From Litorilituus sp. (GTDB lineage Bacteria > Pseudomonadota > Gammaproteobacteria > Enterobacterales > Alteromonadaceae), in contig JASMAS010000070.1 of assembly GCA_030754235.1 (NCBI GenBank), positions 1-64,000 on the forward strand: a stretch of DNA of 64,000 nucleotides. Direction: 5' to 3'. The notes beneath the pieces are model-generated. The model did no database searches, was not told the origin of the DNA, and saw nothing but the letters and a program-made list of their open reading frames with translations. The position numbers and the translations under genes are program-made. Within the stretch, counting starts at the first letter, position 1; the number at the start of each line of letters is the position of its first letter. This document shows, piece after piece, positions 47,737-56,422 of this stretch.

Positions 47737-48708
47737 TTAGCTTAATTTAGTTCGGCGGCTACGGTTAATAAACTGATTTAAACCTTCGTTTTTCTGCATT
47801 TCCCCCACACCTAACGAAACACTCATTTTAGGGAGTCTCACACCTGATTGCACACTAACAAAACGTAACTTCTCTATACCCTGTTTTATTTTTTCTGCTA
47901 TTTCAGAGGCAATACCGCCATCTACATCGGGCATCAACACAATAAACTCATCACTTGCAGAGCGAACAGGCAAGCCACTATCATCAACATAACTTGCTAC
48001 TTTTTTAGCTATTTTCGACAAGATAACATCACCAATTAACTCACCAAAACGTTCGTTAAATGTAGAGAAATAGTCGACACTCACAACAATGGCAGCCACC
48101 GTTCTATTAGCATCTTGTGTCAGCCAAGTATCCAAATGTTTTGACATTGCTTTATGGTTGTATAGTCCCGTCACAGGATCTAAATAAATTTCTTGACGAA
48201 CTTGCTCTAATTCAATTTCTAACGCTTTGGTATGCTGCTGTGATGCTTGTAATTGCTCAGCTAACTGTTGCTGTTCTTTTTTAAAAGCAATAGAAGCTCT
48301 ATGCAATTTAGTTATAGCAGTCTTAACCTCTTCTTTATTACTAGACATCAAGGCAGGAATATTATCATCTAAGTTGTCTATCAAGCCCTGAGCGCTTAAC
48401 GTTGACTTTTGACAACCTTGTTGAAGTTGTTCGAATAACTGAGCTATATCTGAGATAATATCATGACGAAATTTACTTTGTTCGAGAAAATAATCTTTAT
48501 AGAGTTGCTCCATAAAAAAACCATCAAGAGCTTTTCCTGAAAGAAGTAAACACTTAATACTGGCAATTAGTAGAGGGTTACTGTTTTTACAGTACTCATA
48601 GCTAACTGCGTAATTAATTGGGTTAATAGGTAGTTGCCACTGTCGTAGTTTAGCAACAACTTGTTTTTTAATTTGCTCAGATTGTTCTATGGAATCGTGG
48701 TACTTCAC
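47737..48708 (-). CDS. GGDEF-domain protein with degenerate active site
   Basis: A 323-residue soluble protein. An N-terminal helical region (about 1-135) and a coiled coil (about 138-172) precede a GGDEF domain (YLDPVTGLYNHKAMSKHLD). The signature is ASDEF at 251-255 (RSASDEFIVL), so the two glycines needed for GTP binding are lost, and the usual C-terminal ALYxAK helix is missing. Cyclase activity is unlikely; it may be a c-di-GMP receptor, a GTP sensor or a partner of another cyclase. It diverges from the DUF885 gene. Confidence 0.85.
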   Translation of the reverse strand: MKYHDSIEQSEQIKKQVVAKLRQWQLPINPINYAVSYEYCKNSNPLLIASIKCLLLSGKALDGFFMEQLYKDYFLEQSKFRHDIISDIAQLFEQLQQGCQKSTLSAQGLIDNLDDNIPALMSSNKEEVKTAITKLHRASIAFKKEQQQLAEQLQASQQHTKALEIELEQVRQEIYLDPVTGLYNHKAMSKHLDTWLTQDANRTVAAIVVSVDYFSTFNERFGELIGDVILSKIAKKVASYVDDSGLPVRSASDEFIVLMPDVDGGIASEIAEKIKQGIEKLRFVSVQSGVRLPKMSVSLGVGEMQKNEGLNQFINRSRRTKLS

Positions 48709-48866
48709 CGATTCACCTCAATATATCAGGTTATGACACTTAATGGTGCCCCTTAATGCTATTCTCTAGCATCTTACAAAAAATATCTACATAATTTATT
48801 GTTATTTAGATGCCAAAGACTGATAAAGTATGCTTGTATACTTTATTTTTTAAAAGAGCTTTTTAA

Positions 48867-50660
48867 ATGAAATTATTATTTTCGTTTGTCATTCTTCTTT
48901 TCTTGACAAGCTGCAGTCAAACTAACCAAACAATCAATACCATACAGTTACCAACTAGAAGTGATCAACAATTACATCAACTCATTCATACTTACCAACA
49001 GTTTTATCAACAAGCTAGTCCATTTAACCATCCTGAACGAGGGGGTAACAATGGTCAACTGCCTGATTTATCTCCTGAAAACTTAGCTCAGCAAAACAAA
49101 AAGCTGCGTGCTATTTTTCAAGCATTATTGGCAATTAATAGTGAAGCGATCAATAAAGAAAACCAAATAAACAGAGCTGTCTTAGTCTATTCAATCAAAA
49201 ATCAACTCGACAGTTATGATAATAAAGAGCATTACATGCCCTTAACTGCTGAGTCAGGTTTTCATGTATGGATCGCAAATATTATTGACCAAGTCAACTT
49301 TAAAAGCACTCAAGACTACCAAGATTACCTAGCAAAATTAGCAGCCCTACCTAAGTATTTCAAACAGCAAATTTTTTGGATGAATATGGGTGTTCAATCA
49401 GGGATAACTCAGCCTAAAGTGGTATTAGATGGGTTTGAACAGTCTATTAAGGCATACATTGTAGACGATATAACCCAAAGTGATTATTACCGACCTTTTC
49501 AAAAGATGTCGATTCATGTTGACGCAAGTACTCAGCACCAATTAAAACAAAAAGCCAAAGCGATTATTAGTGAAAAAGTAATTCCTGCCTACCAAAACTA
49601 TTACCAGTATATGGTTAATGACTATAAGCCAAATGCTCGAGAAAATATTGCGGCTATCTCATTACCTAACGGAAAAAATTACTACCTAAATAGAGTACAG
49701 CATTATACAACATTAAACCTCACCGCTAATGAAGTGCATCAACAAGGTTTAGCTGAAGTTAAGCGTATTCGAACAGCAATGGATGATATTATCAAACAAG
49801 TCAATTTTGATGGCAACTTTGCAGAGTTTGTTGAGTTTTTACGTACCGATGAACAGTTTTACGCAAAAACAGCAACAACACTCCTAAAAGAAGCCTCATT
49901 TATTGCCAAAAAAATGGATGCAAAACTACCTGCACTATTTAAAACCTTACCCAGAACGCCTTATGGTGTAATACCCGTTCCAGCAAACATTGCGCCTAAA
50001 TACACGACAGGTCGCTATTCCGGCCCTACCCGTGATGATCAACCAGGCAACTACTGGGTTAATACTTATCGTCTAGATCGCCGACCATTATACGTACTGA
50101 CAGCATTAACATTACATGAAGCTGTGCCCGGTCATCATTTACAGACCTCTATCGCTAAAGAAATGCAAAATGTGCCTAAATTTAGAAATCGCACCTATAT
50201 TTCAGCCTTTGGTGAAGGTTGGGGGTTATATTCTGAATATTTAGGTATTGAAGCTGGCATGTATACCAACCCTTATCATGATTTTGGTCGTTTAACTTAT
50301 GAAATGTGGCGAGCTTGTCGATTAGTGCTAGATACAGGAATACACACCAAAGGCTGGTCACGCCAAAAGGCTATTAAATACCTAGCTAATAATACCGCCT
50401 TATCTTTACATAATGTTCAAACCGAGATTGATCGCTATATTTCATGGCCTGGACAAGCTCTATCATACAAAATAGGTGAGCTGACCATAAAACGATTACG
50501 GCACAAAGCACAAAATATTTTGGTTGATGATTTTGATTTACGAGATTTCCATGATCAAATTTTAAGAAATGGCTCTATGCCGCTGACCATGCTTGAAAAA
50601 GTGATAGATAATTATATTGTCGATAAACAAGCAAGCATCAAAGAACTTAATAAAGTGTAG
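48867..50660 (+). CDS. DUF885 family lipoprotein (putative metallopeptidase)
   Basis: A 597-residue protein with a lipoprotein signal (lipobox LTSC, Cys at about 16) and the DUF885 zinc-peptidase-like core: LTLHEAVPGHHLQTSIA and EGWGLYSEYLG, with YEMWRACRLVLDTGIH. By family it is probably a zinc-dependent carboxypeptidase-like enzyme anchored in the envelope; its substrate is unknown. Its 3' end is converged upon by a c-di-GMP-I riboswitch transcript from the minus strand. Confidence 0.88.
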   Translation: MKLLFSFVILLFLTSCSQTNQTINTIQLPTRSDQQLHQLIHTYQQFYQQASPFNHPERGGNNGQLPDLSPENLAQQNKKLRAIFQALLAINSEAINKENQINRAVLVYSIKNQLDSYDNKEHYMPLTAESGFHVWIANIIDQVNFKSTQDYQDYLAKLAALPKYFKQQIFWMNMGVQSGITQPKVVLDGFEQSIKAYIVDDITQSDYYRPFQKMSIHVDASTQHQLKQKAKAIISEKVIPAYQNYYQYMVNDYKPNARENIAAISLPNGKNYYLNRVQHYTTLNLTANEVHQQGLAEVKRIRTAMDDIIKQVNFDGNFAEFVEFLRTDEQFYAKTATTLLKEASFIAKKMDAKLPALFKTLPRTPYGVIPVPANIAPKYTTGRYSGPTRDDQPGNYWVNTYRLDRRPLYVLTALTLHEAVPGHHLQTSIAKEMQNVPKFRNRTYISAFGEGWGLYSEYLGIEAGMYTNPYHDFGRLTYEMWRACRLVLDTGIHTKGWSRQKAIKYLANNTALSLHNVQTEIDRYISWPGQALSYKIGELTIKRLRHKAQNILVDDFDLRDFHDQILRNGSMPLTMLEKVIDNYIVDKQASIKELNKV

Positions 50661-50714
50661 ACAATGCCATTAGTCAATGGCTAAGGAAAGTTAATACATA
50701 AGGTAAGGAAGCCA

Positions 50715-50728
50715 CGCAAAGTTAACCG
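50715..50728 (-). promoter_or_regulatory. segment complementary to the riboswitch core
   Basis: The minus-strand RNA here reads CGGUUAACUUUGCG and can pair with CGCAAAGUUACCG in the aptamer core (plus-strand 50816-50828), 13 pairs with one bulge. The pairing would exclude the aptamer fold and may be its expression platform. No T tract follows it. Confidence 0.5.
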
Positions 50729-50779
50729 AAGAAACCAACAGTAAGCTGTTCAAGATAAATGAGCCCCCACTACATTTAA

Positions 50780-50863
50780 CTTGGCAGTCCCGCCGTCATA
50801 GGTTTCCCGTTAGACCGGTAACTTTGCGTCTCTAACTTTCGCTAGATTTGCCCTTGTTGAGCC
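50780..50863 (-). promoter_or_regulatory. cyclic di-GMP-I (GEMM-I) riboswitch aptamer
   Basis: The minus strand shows the GEMM-I order: ACAAGGGCAAA, the P2 hairpin TCTAGC-GAAA-GTTAGA (50831-50846), the invariant GACGCAAAG (50822-50830), ACCGGTCTAAC, then ACCTATGAC and GGCGGGACTGCC. The GAAA loop of P2 and the TCTAA/TATGA pair in P3 fit the tetraloop and receptor that dock in this class. It should bind c-di-GMP. Unlike known examples there is no gene in the 120 bases behind it. Confidence 0.88.
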
Positions 50864-50879
50864 TTTACAGCTCGAGTTC

Positions 50880-50907
50880 ATTATAATTGATGATTGGCCA
50901 TTGTAAA
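50880..50907 (-). promoter_or_regulatory. sigma-70 promoter for the riboswitch transcript
   Basis: On the minus strand TTTACA (50902-50907) and a perfect TATAAT (50880-50885) are separated by 16 bases. Transcription would start near 50873, about 10 bases before the aptamer. Confidence 0.75.
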
Positions 50908-50951
50908 CAAAAAACTAACAACAACAAGACATTCACGTTAAAAAAACACTC

Positions 50952-50975
50952 AAAACAATCCTAAACGATTGTTTT
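50952..50975. terminator. perfect hairpin, probable terminator
   Basis: AAAACAATC (50952-50960) pairs with GATTGTTTT (50967-50975) around CTAAAC. A run of seven T lies a few bases further on the minus strand, so it may insulate the riboswitch promoter from transcripts of the upstream minus-strand gene. Confidence 0.55.
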
Positions 50976-51452
50976 AAAACTATTAAACTTATAGGTGCTT
51001 TTTTATTCTTGACACTGTTAACTATGTTCGTTATTGGTTATTATTTTTTCAATATATCAACGTCAGTTAACAACTCTATTTTCTATCAATGCCAAAAACT
51101 GCATCATGTCATGTTGATAAGGCATAACGTTACGTGATGAAGTACAACTAAGTCTCGCCACATTACTCTTAGCGGACTCTTGTGTGGCCCTGACTGTTTA
51201 TTCCTTTTAAGTGTTAGAAATTTTCAACGAAGTCTATTTCCCATAAAGCGAATAGCTGGCAACAATCAAATAGATGATAAAAAGACAATGAAATAGAAGA
51301 TTTTTTGCAAAGGGAGAGTAACACTCTCAGGAGATTTGTATTTTTTGTGCTGACTGAGTTAATAAAATACAGAACTAAAAAAATAGGAAAGTTAGCCTGA
51401 ACCAAAAAATAAAACCACTCAACCTAACGCTTAAATTGAAGGCTATTAAGCA

Positions 51453-51707
51453 TCAGCTTCTGATAATAATATCTGGTGACGTTTCTATTTCACCCTCACT
51501 TGAAATAGTTGCCGCATGATCATTACACAATAATATTGCCAAACTCCCTTCTCTATTATTTCGAATAAAACGTAAGTCATAACCAAATTGCGTTAGACTA
51601 CTCGCTGCAAATTTTTGCGCTATAGACAATTTATTCCATAAATTATCCGGGGCTGAGTTTAGCGCTCGCCTTTCAAGTAATGCGTCTCTGTTAGCTGTAG
51701 CATGCAT
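51453..51707 (-). CDS. small protein of unknown function
   Basis: An 84-residue frame with an ATG at 51707. The sequence (LWNKLSIAQKFAASSLTQFGYDLRF, then LAILLCNDHAATISSEGEI) has the balanced composition of a real soluble protein, and an N-terminal Arg/Ala-rich part. I do not recognise the family. No strong ribosome-binding site is visible. It is divergent from tesB and upstream of the orphan riboswitch. Confidence 0.5.
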   Translation of the reverse strand: MHATANRDALLERRALNSAPDNLWNKLSIAQKFAASSLTQFGYDLRFIRNNREGSLAILLCNDHAATISSEGEIETSPDIIIRS

Positions 51708-51931
51708 ATTGAATCACTATAATTTAGATACCTAAAGCTATCTAAACTCCCACTTATGTCTATTTTTTAAAATCAATCTTTGAAAAAATAACGTACTTTT
51801 ACGTTTTCATCAACAGTTATTAGTATAAAAAGCTGTTATTTGCATGGTTAATGCCTCAACATAGTTAGCACTGCATGAACAATGTAAACTTCTTACAATA
51901 AAAATTGAGTGTAAAAATAAAGAGTGAATAT

Positions 51932-52789
51932 ATGAGTACTGTGTTAGATGAACTGCTGACATTAATGAAATTAGAAGTAATAGAGCAAGGTATTTATCGT
52001 GGTCAAAGCCAAGACTTAGGTTTTCCTGCTTTATTTGGTGGTCAAGTCATGGGACAAGCATTGTCATCAGCCCAAGAAACCGTTAGCAGTGATCGCTTGG
52101 TCCATTCATTACATTCTTATTTTTTACGTGCTGGAGATGCTTCAAAACCTGTCGTTTATGAGGTTGAAAACATCCGAGACGGCGCTAGTTTTAGTACTCG
52201 CAGAGTGCAAGCTATACAAAGCGGTAAAGCAATTTTTTATATGACAGCTTCATTTCAACATACAGAAGAAGGGTTCAACCACCAAAGTACCATGCCTGAT
52301 GTTCCAAAGCCTGATGATATTCCCTCCTATCATGACTTTATCACTGCAAATAAAGAAGCTTTACCGCCAGAAATGCGAGAAAAATTTTTAGCAAAAAAAC
52401 CGATAGAGCTTCGCCCTATTCAGCAATATAACTGGTTAAAGCCAAAAAAAATGGACTCTAACTGTCAAATTTGGATCAAAACCAACGGTACACTTCCTGA
52501 TGATCTACGTATTCATAGTTGCATGTTAGCTTACGCATCAGATTTTCATTTCTTACCTACCGCATTATTGCCTCATGGCGCTAGCCATTGGTTGCCTAGT
52601 CTTCAAGTAGCGACTGTTGATCATGCCATGTGGTTTCATCGTCCCTTTCGCTTTGATGATTGGTTACTATATTGCATGGATAGCCCTTCAGCGAGTAATG
52701 GTAGAGGCTTAGTGCGAGGGCAAATTTATAATAGCCAAGGCGATTTAGTTGCTTCTACCATGCAAGAAGGCGTGATAAGACAAAGGTAA
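51932..52789 (+). CDS. tesB: acyl-CoA thioesterase II
   Basis: A 285-residue double-hotdog thioesterase, the size of E. coli TesB (286). It begins MSTVLDELLTLMKLE and carries FGGQVMGQALSSA, HSLHSYFLRAGD, YASDFHFLPTALLPHG, TVDHAMWFHRPFRFDDW and GRGLVRGQIY. It hydrolyses a broad range of acyl-CoAs. The ATG at 51932 is chosen over an upstream TTG because it gives the family's usual N-terminus. Single gene. Confidence 0.94.
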   Translation: MSTVLDELLTLMKLEVIEQGIYRGQSQDLGFPALFGGQVMGQALSSAQETVSSDRLVHSLHSYFLRAGDASKPVVYEVENIRDGASFSTRRVQAIQSGKAIFYMTASFQHTEEGFNHQSTMPDVPKPDDIPSYHDFITANKEALPPEMREKFLAKKPIELRPIQQYNWLKPKKMDSNCQIWIKTNGTLPDDLRIHSCMLAYASDFHFLPTALLPHGASHWLPSLQVATVDHAMWFHRPFRFDDWLLYCMDSPSASNGRGLVRGQIYNSQGDLVASTMQEGVIRQR

Positions 52790-52873
52790 ACTAATGGTGC
52801 CTAACACGTCTTAAATGACTTATACCATATATGGATTAATTGCTCTATTAGAGATAAAGCACACAAGGCAAGA

Positions 52874-54127
52874 CTAGCTACTCGTTATTGCACCTTGCCA
52901 ATCAAACCCGGTTGGGTGTTGAAAAACACGTAAATCAAAGTGGGGAGCTATAGCAAAAAGATGATCAAAAATATCTGCTTGAATGGCTTCATATTTCGCC
53001 CAATCCGTGGTGTTAGTAAAACAATACAACTCTAGTGGTAAACCACTTTCTGTTGCCGGTAGTTGTCTCACCATGCAGGTTAAGTCATTCCGTATTACTT
53101 TATGTTGGTTAAGATACATTTCAATATATGCCCGAAAAGTACCTACATTAGTTAGCTGACGAGCATCTATTTTGTTCAAACTATCGTGTTGATTTAATGA
53201 TTTGTTTTCTATTTCAAGCTGCTGCTTCTTATCATTTAAATAAGTCTTTAGCAAATGAGTATTAGTTAAAAAATCAATCTGCTCCAAACTATAAAAATCA
53301 ATGCTCGCTATATCTATAATCAATGTACGTTTAATACGTCTAGCGCCAGTATGATACATATTGCGCCAGTTTTTAAAAGAATCAGTAGTTAAGGCGTAAG
53401 TCGGTACAGTGGTAATTGTTTTATCAAAATTTTGTACTTTTACCGTATTTAAGCCTATTTCAATGACATCACCATCAGCACCATATTTAGGTAATTCTAT
53501 CCAATCACCGGCCACGACCATTTTATTAGCAGAAATTTGAATACTGGCGACTAGCCCCTTAATGGTATCTTGAAAAACTAAAATTAGTACCGCTGTTAAG
53601 GCACCTAAACCACTTAATAAATAAATAGGTGAACGGTCTAAAATGAGTGCCACAATAATAATTGCAGCCACAAGATAGACGGCTAATTTAACCACCTGAA
53701 TAATGGCATTCAAAGGTAAATATTTTTCCTTTGCCGTTTCTCTGTACAGACTTTTACTTACATTAAGTAATGCACTAACAGTTCGTGCCAGTTGAAAAGT
53801 TAATAATACCTTTGCTAATAAAATCATCAAGCCGGCAAGTAAAGCATCACTGGGTAGAACAAGTGGAGTTAAGAATAATATTGCGATGATAGGTAGTAAA
53901 AATGTCATGCGAATTAACACATTATGCTTAATTAAGGCATCATCCCAAGTATTTTTTGTTTTTGCGATTAGCTTGTAAACTAAATTGAGTACCTTATGCT
54001 TAACAAGGTAGTAACTCAAAGTAGAAAATAATAAAATTATGGTTAAACCTACCCCTAAAGCACTTACTTCAAGGTAATTACTAGTAACGCCCTGATTTAA
54101 TAGCCAAGTAGTGATAAGTTCGTTCAT
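52874..54127 (-). CDS. MscS-family mechanosensitive channel (YbdG-like)
   Basis: A 417-residue protein of YbdG-like length. Five membrane helices between about residues 20 and 190 end in the pore helix region GLGALTAVLILVFQDTIKGLVAS. The MscS beta domain (GDWIELPKYGADGDVIEIGL, VPTYALTTDSFKNW) and a cytosolic C-terminal domain follow. It should open on membrane tension and protect against hypo-osmotic shock. The 9-base gap to the acyltransferase gene upstream suggests an operon. Confidence 0.9.
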   Translation of the reverse strand: MNELITTWLLNQGVTSNYLEVSALGVGLTIILLFSTLSYYLVKHKVLNLVYKLIAKTKNTWDDALIKHNVLIRMTFLLPIIAILFLTPLVLPSDALLAGLMILLAKVLLTFQLARTVSALLNVSKSLYRETAKEKYLPLNAIIQVVKLAVYLVAAIIIVALILDRSPIYLLSGLGALTAVLILVFQDTIKGLVASIQISANKMVVAGDWIELPKYGADGDVIEIGLNTVKVQNFDKTITTVPTYALTTDSFKNWRNMYHTGARRIKRTLIIDIASIDFYSLEQIDFLTNTHLLKTYLNDKKQQLEIENKSLNQHDSLNKIDARQLTNVGTFRAYIEMYLNQHKVIRNDLTCMVRQLPATESGLPLELYCFTNTTDWAKYEAIQADIFDHLFAIAPHFDLRVFQHPTGFDWQGAITSS

Positions 54128-54136
54128 TTAAGTTCC

Positions 54137-55048
54137 TTAATTATTCAAATGTTGGCTAGAGATTAACTTCATTTTTTCAAGCCTAGCATCTTTGTCATAC
54201 CAAAATTCAGTTAACCACTTTTGAAAAGCAATTTTATGGTTACGATCATTCATATAATCCCCACTGAGTTCACGATCAATTTTTCTGGTGTGAATTTCTA
54301 TATGTACGCGTTTAATTTCTCCGCGAATGTGATTAGCAAAACTAGGTATACCATCGGGGTAATAAATCGTCACATCCACTAAAGTATTTAATTGCTCGCC
54401 CATAGCATCAAGCACAAAGGCTATCCCTCCGGCTTTTGGTTTAAGCAAATGCTTAAATGGCGAGTTCTGCTTGTCATGTTTTGCTTGGGTAAAACGGGTG
54501 CCTTCAATAAAACTCATCACACTAACCGGTTTATGTACAAATTTAGCACATGCCTTACGAGTCGTCTTTAAGTCTTTACCACGTAAGTGAGGGTTTTTCT
54601 TTAGAAAAGCTTGGCTGTAGCGCTTCATAAAAGGGAAGTCTAATGCCCACCAGGCTAATCCCAGAAAAGGGACATAAATTAATTCTTTCTTTAAAAAAAA
54701 CTTTAAAAAAGGAGTTCTTCCATGTAAAACCCTTTGCAAAACAATAATATCTACCCAGCTTTGATGATTGGCCAACACCAAATACCAATCTTTGGTCGTT
54801 AACTCTTCTAGTCCGGTAACTTGAATATCCATTTTGGTAAATAGCTTTTGGTTAATGGTATTGACAGCAACCCAATTACTGGCCATTAAATCCAACAAAT
54901 AGCTAAAAGCTTTTTGTGAAAAACTTAAGGGAATGATCGCTTTAAGCAGGGAAAACACTAAGATAGGTATCAACCAAAAAAGCGTGTTGATAGCATATAA
55001 ACTAAAAGTAATTACGGCAATTATAGGAGCAGGCAAAAAATTAAACAT
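54137..55048 (-). CDS. membrane acyltransferase (YihG-like, PlsC superfamily)
   Basis: A 303-residue protein with N-terminal helices (about 5-45) and the acyltransferase blocks ANHQSWVDI (NHxxxxD variant), FLKKELIYVPFLGLAWWALD, EGTRFT and KAGGIAFVLDAMG. E. coli YihG, the closest type, is a lysophospholipid acyltransferase-like protein; the exact acceptor here is unknown. Upstream of and probably co-transcribed with the MscS-type channel gene. Confidence 0.88.
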   Translation of the reverse strand: MFNFLPAPIIAVITFSLYAINTLFWLIPILVFSLLKAIIPLSFSQKAFSYLLDLMASNWVAVNTINQKLFTKMDIQVTGLEELTTKDWYLVLANHQSWVDIIVLQRVLHGRTPFLKFFLKKELIYVPFLGLAWWALDFPFMKRYSQAFLKKNPHLRGKDLKTTRKACAKFVHKPVSVMSFIEGTRFTQAKHDKQNSPFKHLLKPKAGGIAFVLDAMGEQLNTLVDVTIYYPDGIPSFANHIRGEIKRVHIEIHTRKIDRELSGDYMNDRNHKIAFQKWLTEFWYDKDARLEKMKLISSQHLNN

Positions 55049-55274
55049 AGTATAAAGTAAACAAGAAGCGATTAAAGATTAATGATAATAGCTATATTTA
55101 ATCATGCTTTGCTAATAATTTGTATTGTTATTATAAAACAATGCGTTCATGTATTCCTAAAAGCTATTGAAGAGTGTAATTTGCTCTATTGATCACGTCC
55201 TATAATGACTGAAATCTATTGAATGCCCGCTCAGTTTTTAGCATACTGCAAGAGAAGTAAACTAAGGGGAAATC

Positions 55275-56414
55275 ATGAATTTTAATAGAGCTGTGATCAA
55301 AGTTGGCAGTGCTTTAGTCGCACCATCAAAAACAGGTTGCAGCGGACAATACACATTAGCCATAGCGCAATTTATCACCAAGTGTCAACAACAAGGCAAA
55401 GAAGTGATTTTAGTCTCTTCTGGTGGTGTTGCCGCTGGTAGAACACTAATACAACATGGCTCACCAACACTGTCGGTGTCGGTAAAAAAAGCCATGGCTA
55501 GTGTTGGTCAAATGCAAATGATGGCCAACTGGCAACGTTTTTTTGACAACCCTTGTAGCCAAATATTAGTCACCCAAGAAGATTTAAGCGACAGAAAACG
55601 CTTTATCTCTATTAAAGACACCATTCAAATACAACTTGAAAATGGCATTATTCCTATCGTCAATGAAAACGATACCGTAGTCACTGATGATTTAACCGTG
55701 GGTGATAACGACAATTTAGCTGCACTAGTTGCACAAGTATGTGAAGCCGACAGCTTATTTATCTTAAGCGATATAGATGGTGTATTTACCAAAGATCCAA
55801 AAATACACAATGATGCAACATTAATTCCTGAAATAACAAAAATCACTGATGAAATATATGCTATGGCGGGTACTAGCCGTAATCATTTGGCTACCGGTGG
55901 TATGAAAACCAAAATAGAGGCCGCTGAAAAAGCCACTGAGCATGGTATTAACACCTACATTATTAATGGTACTAAAAGTGAAGTGTTTGCTGCACTACTT
56001 GCCCAAATCAATCCAGGTACTCGCTTTACAGCAGATAAAGATATCATTACTGCTAAAAAACATTGGCTTAAACATACCATAAAAAGCCAAGGAAAAATTA
56101 CAATTGATAGAGGCGCAGTAAACGCCTTAGTTACTCAAGGCGCTTCTTTGCTCCCTATTGGCATTAAATCAGTGAGTGATAAATTTAATGCCGGTGATTC
56201 GGTCGATTTAATTGATCAAGACAGCAAGGTGCTTATTGCCAAAGGTATCACCCAATATAGCCATAGCGAGTTAAAACATATTAAAGGTAAGCATAGTAAC
56301 GACATTGCCATGGCGCTTGGTCATAAAGAAGGCGCAGTTGTTGTGCATCGAGACGATATGGTTTTACTTGAAAATAACATTGCCACATTAAGCAAAGCGC
56401 AAACGAATCAATAA
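55275..56414 (+). CDS. proB: glutamate 5-kinase
   Basis: A 379-residue enzyme with an amino-acid kinase domain (VIKVGSALVAP, ILVSSGGVAAG, NENDTVVTDDLTVGDNDNLAA, GTSRNHLATGGMKTKIEAA) and a C-terminal PUA domain (about 280-370). It phosphorylates glutamate in the first step of proline synthesis and is normally feedback-inhibited by proline. GGGGA ribosome-binding site; the proA gene follows after 8 bases. Confidence 0.97.
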   Translation: MNFNRAVIKVGSALVAPSKTGCSGQYTLAIAQFITKCQQQGKEVILVSSGGVAAGRTLIQHGSPTLSVSVKKAMASVGQMQMMANWQRFFDNPCSQILVTQEDLSDRKRFISIKDTIQIQLENGIIPIVNENDTVVTDDLTVGDNDNLAALVAQVCEADSLFILSDIDGVFTKDPKIHNDATLIPEITKITDEIYAMAGTSRNHLATGGMKTKIEAAEKATEHGINTYIINGTKSEVFAALLAQINPGTRFTADKDIITAKKHWLKHTIKSQGKITIDRGAVNALVTQGASLLPIGIKSVSDKFNAGDSVDLIDQDSKVLIAKGITQYSHSELKHIKGKHSNDIAMALGHKEGAVVVHRDDMVLLENNIATLSKAQTNQ

Positions 56415-56422
56415 GGAAAAAC

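Larger units (their letters stand above)
50661..51452. other. intergenic region with an orphan riboswitch
   Basis: About 790 bases without a convincing gene. It contains, on the minus strand, a promoter (50880-50907), a c-di-GMP-I aptamer (50780-50863) and a downstream anti-aptamer segment (50715-50728), plus a perfect hairpin (50952-50975). Short frames around 50890-51140 and 51214-51405 are weak and rejected. Confidence 0.7.

Noticed and set aside
50890-51137. Possible small plus-strand membrane protein (FLFLTLLTMFVIGYYFF) upstream of position 51137
   Set aside because: The frame from the ATG at 50890 stops at 50962-50964; the hydrophobic part is in a different frame with no good start.
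51214-51405. A 63-codon minus-strand frame beginning with TTG
   Set aside because: No ribosome-binding site, low-complexity hydrophobic/Leu-Ser composition and no recognisable family.
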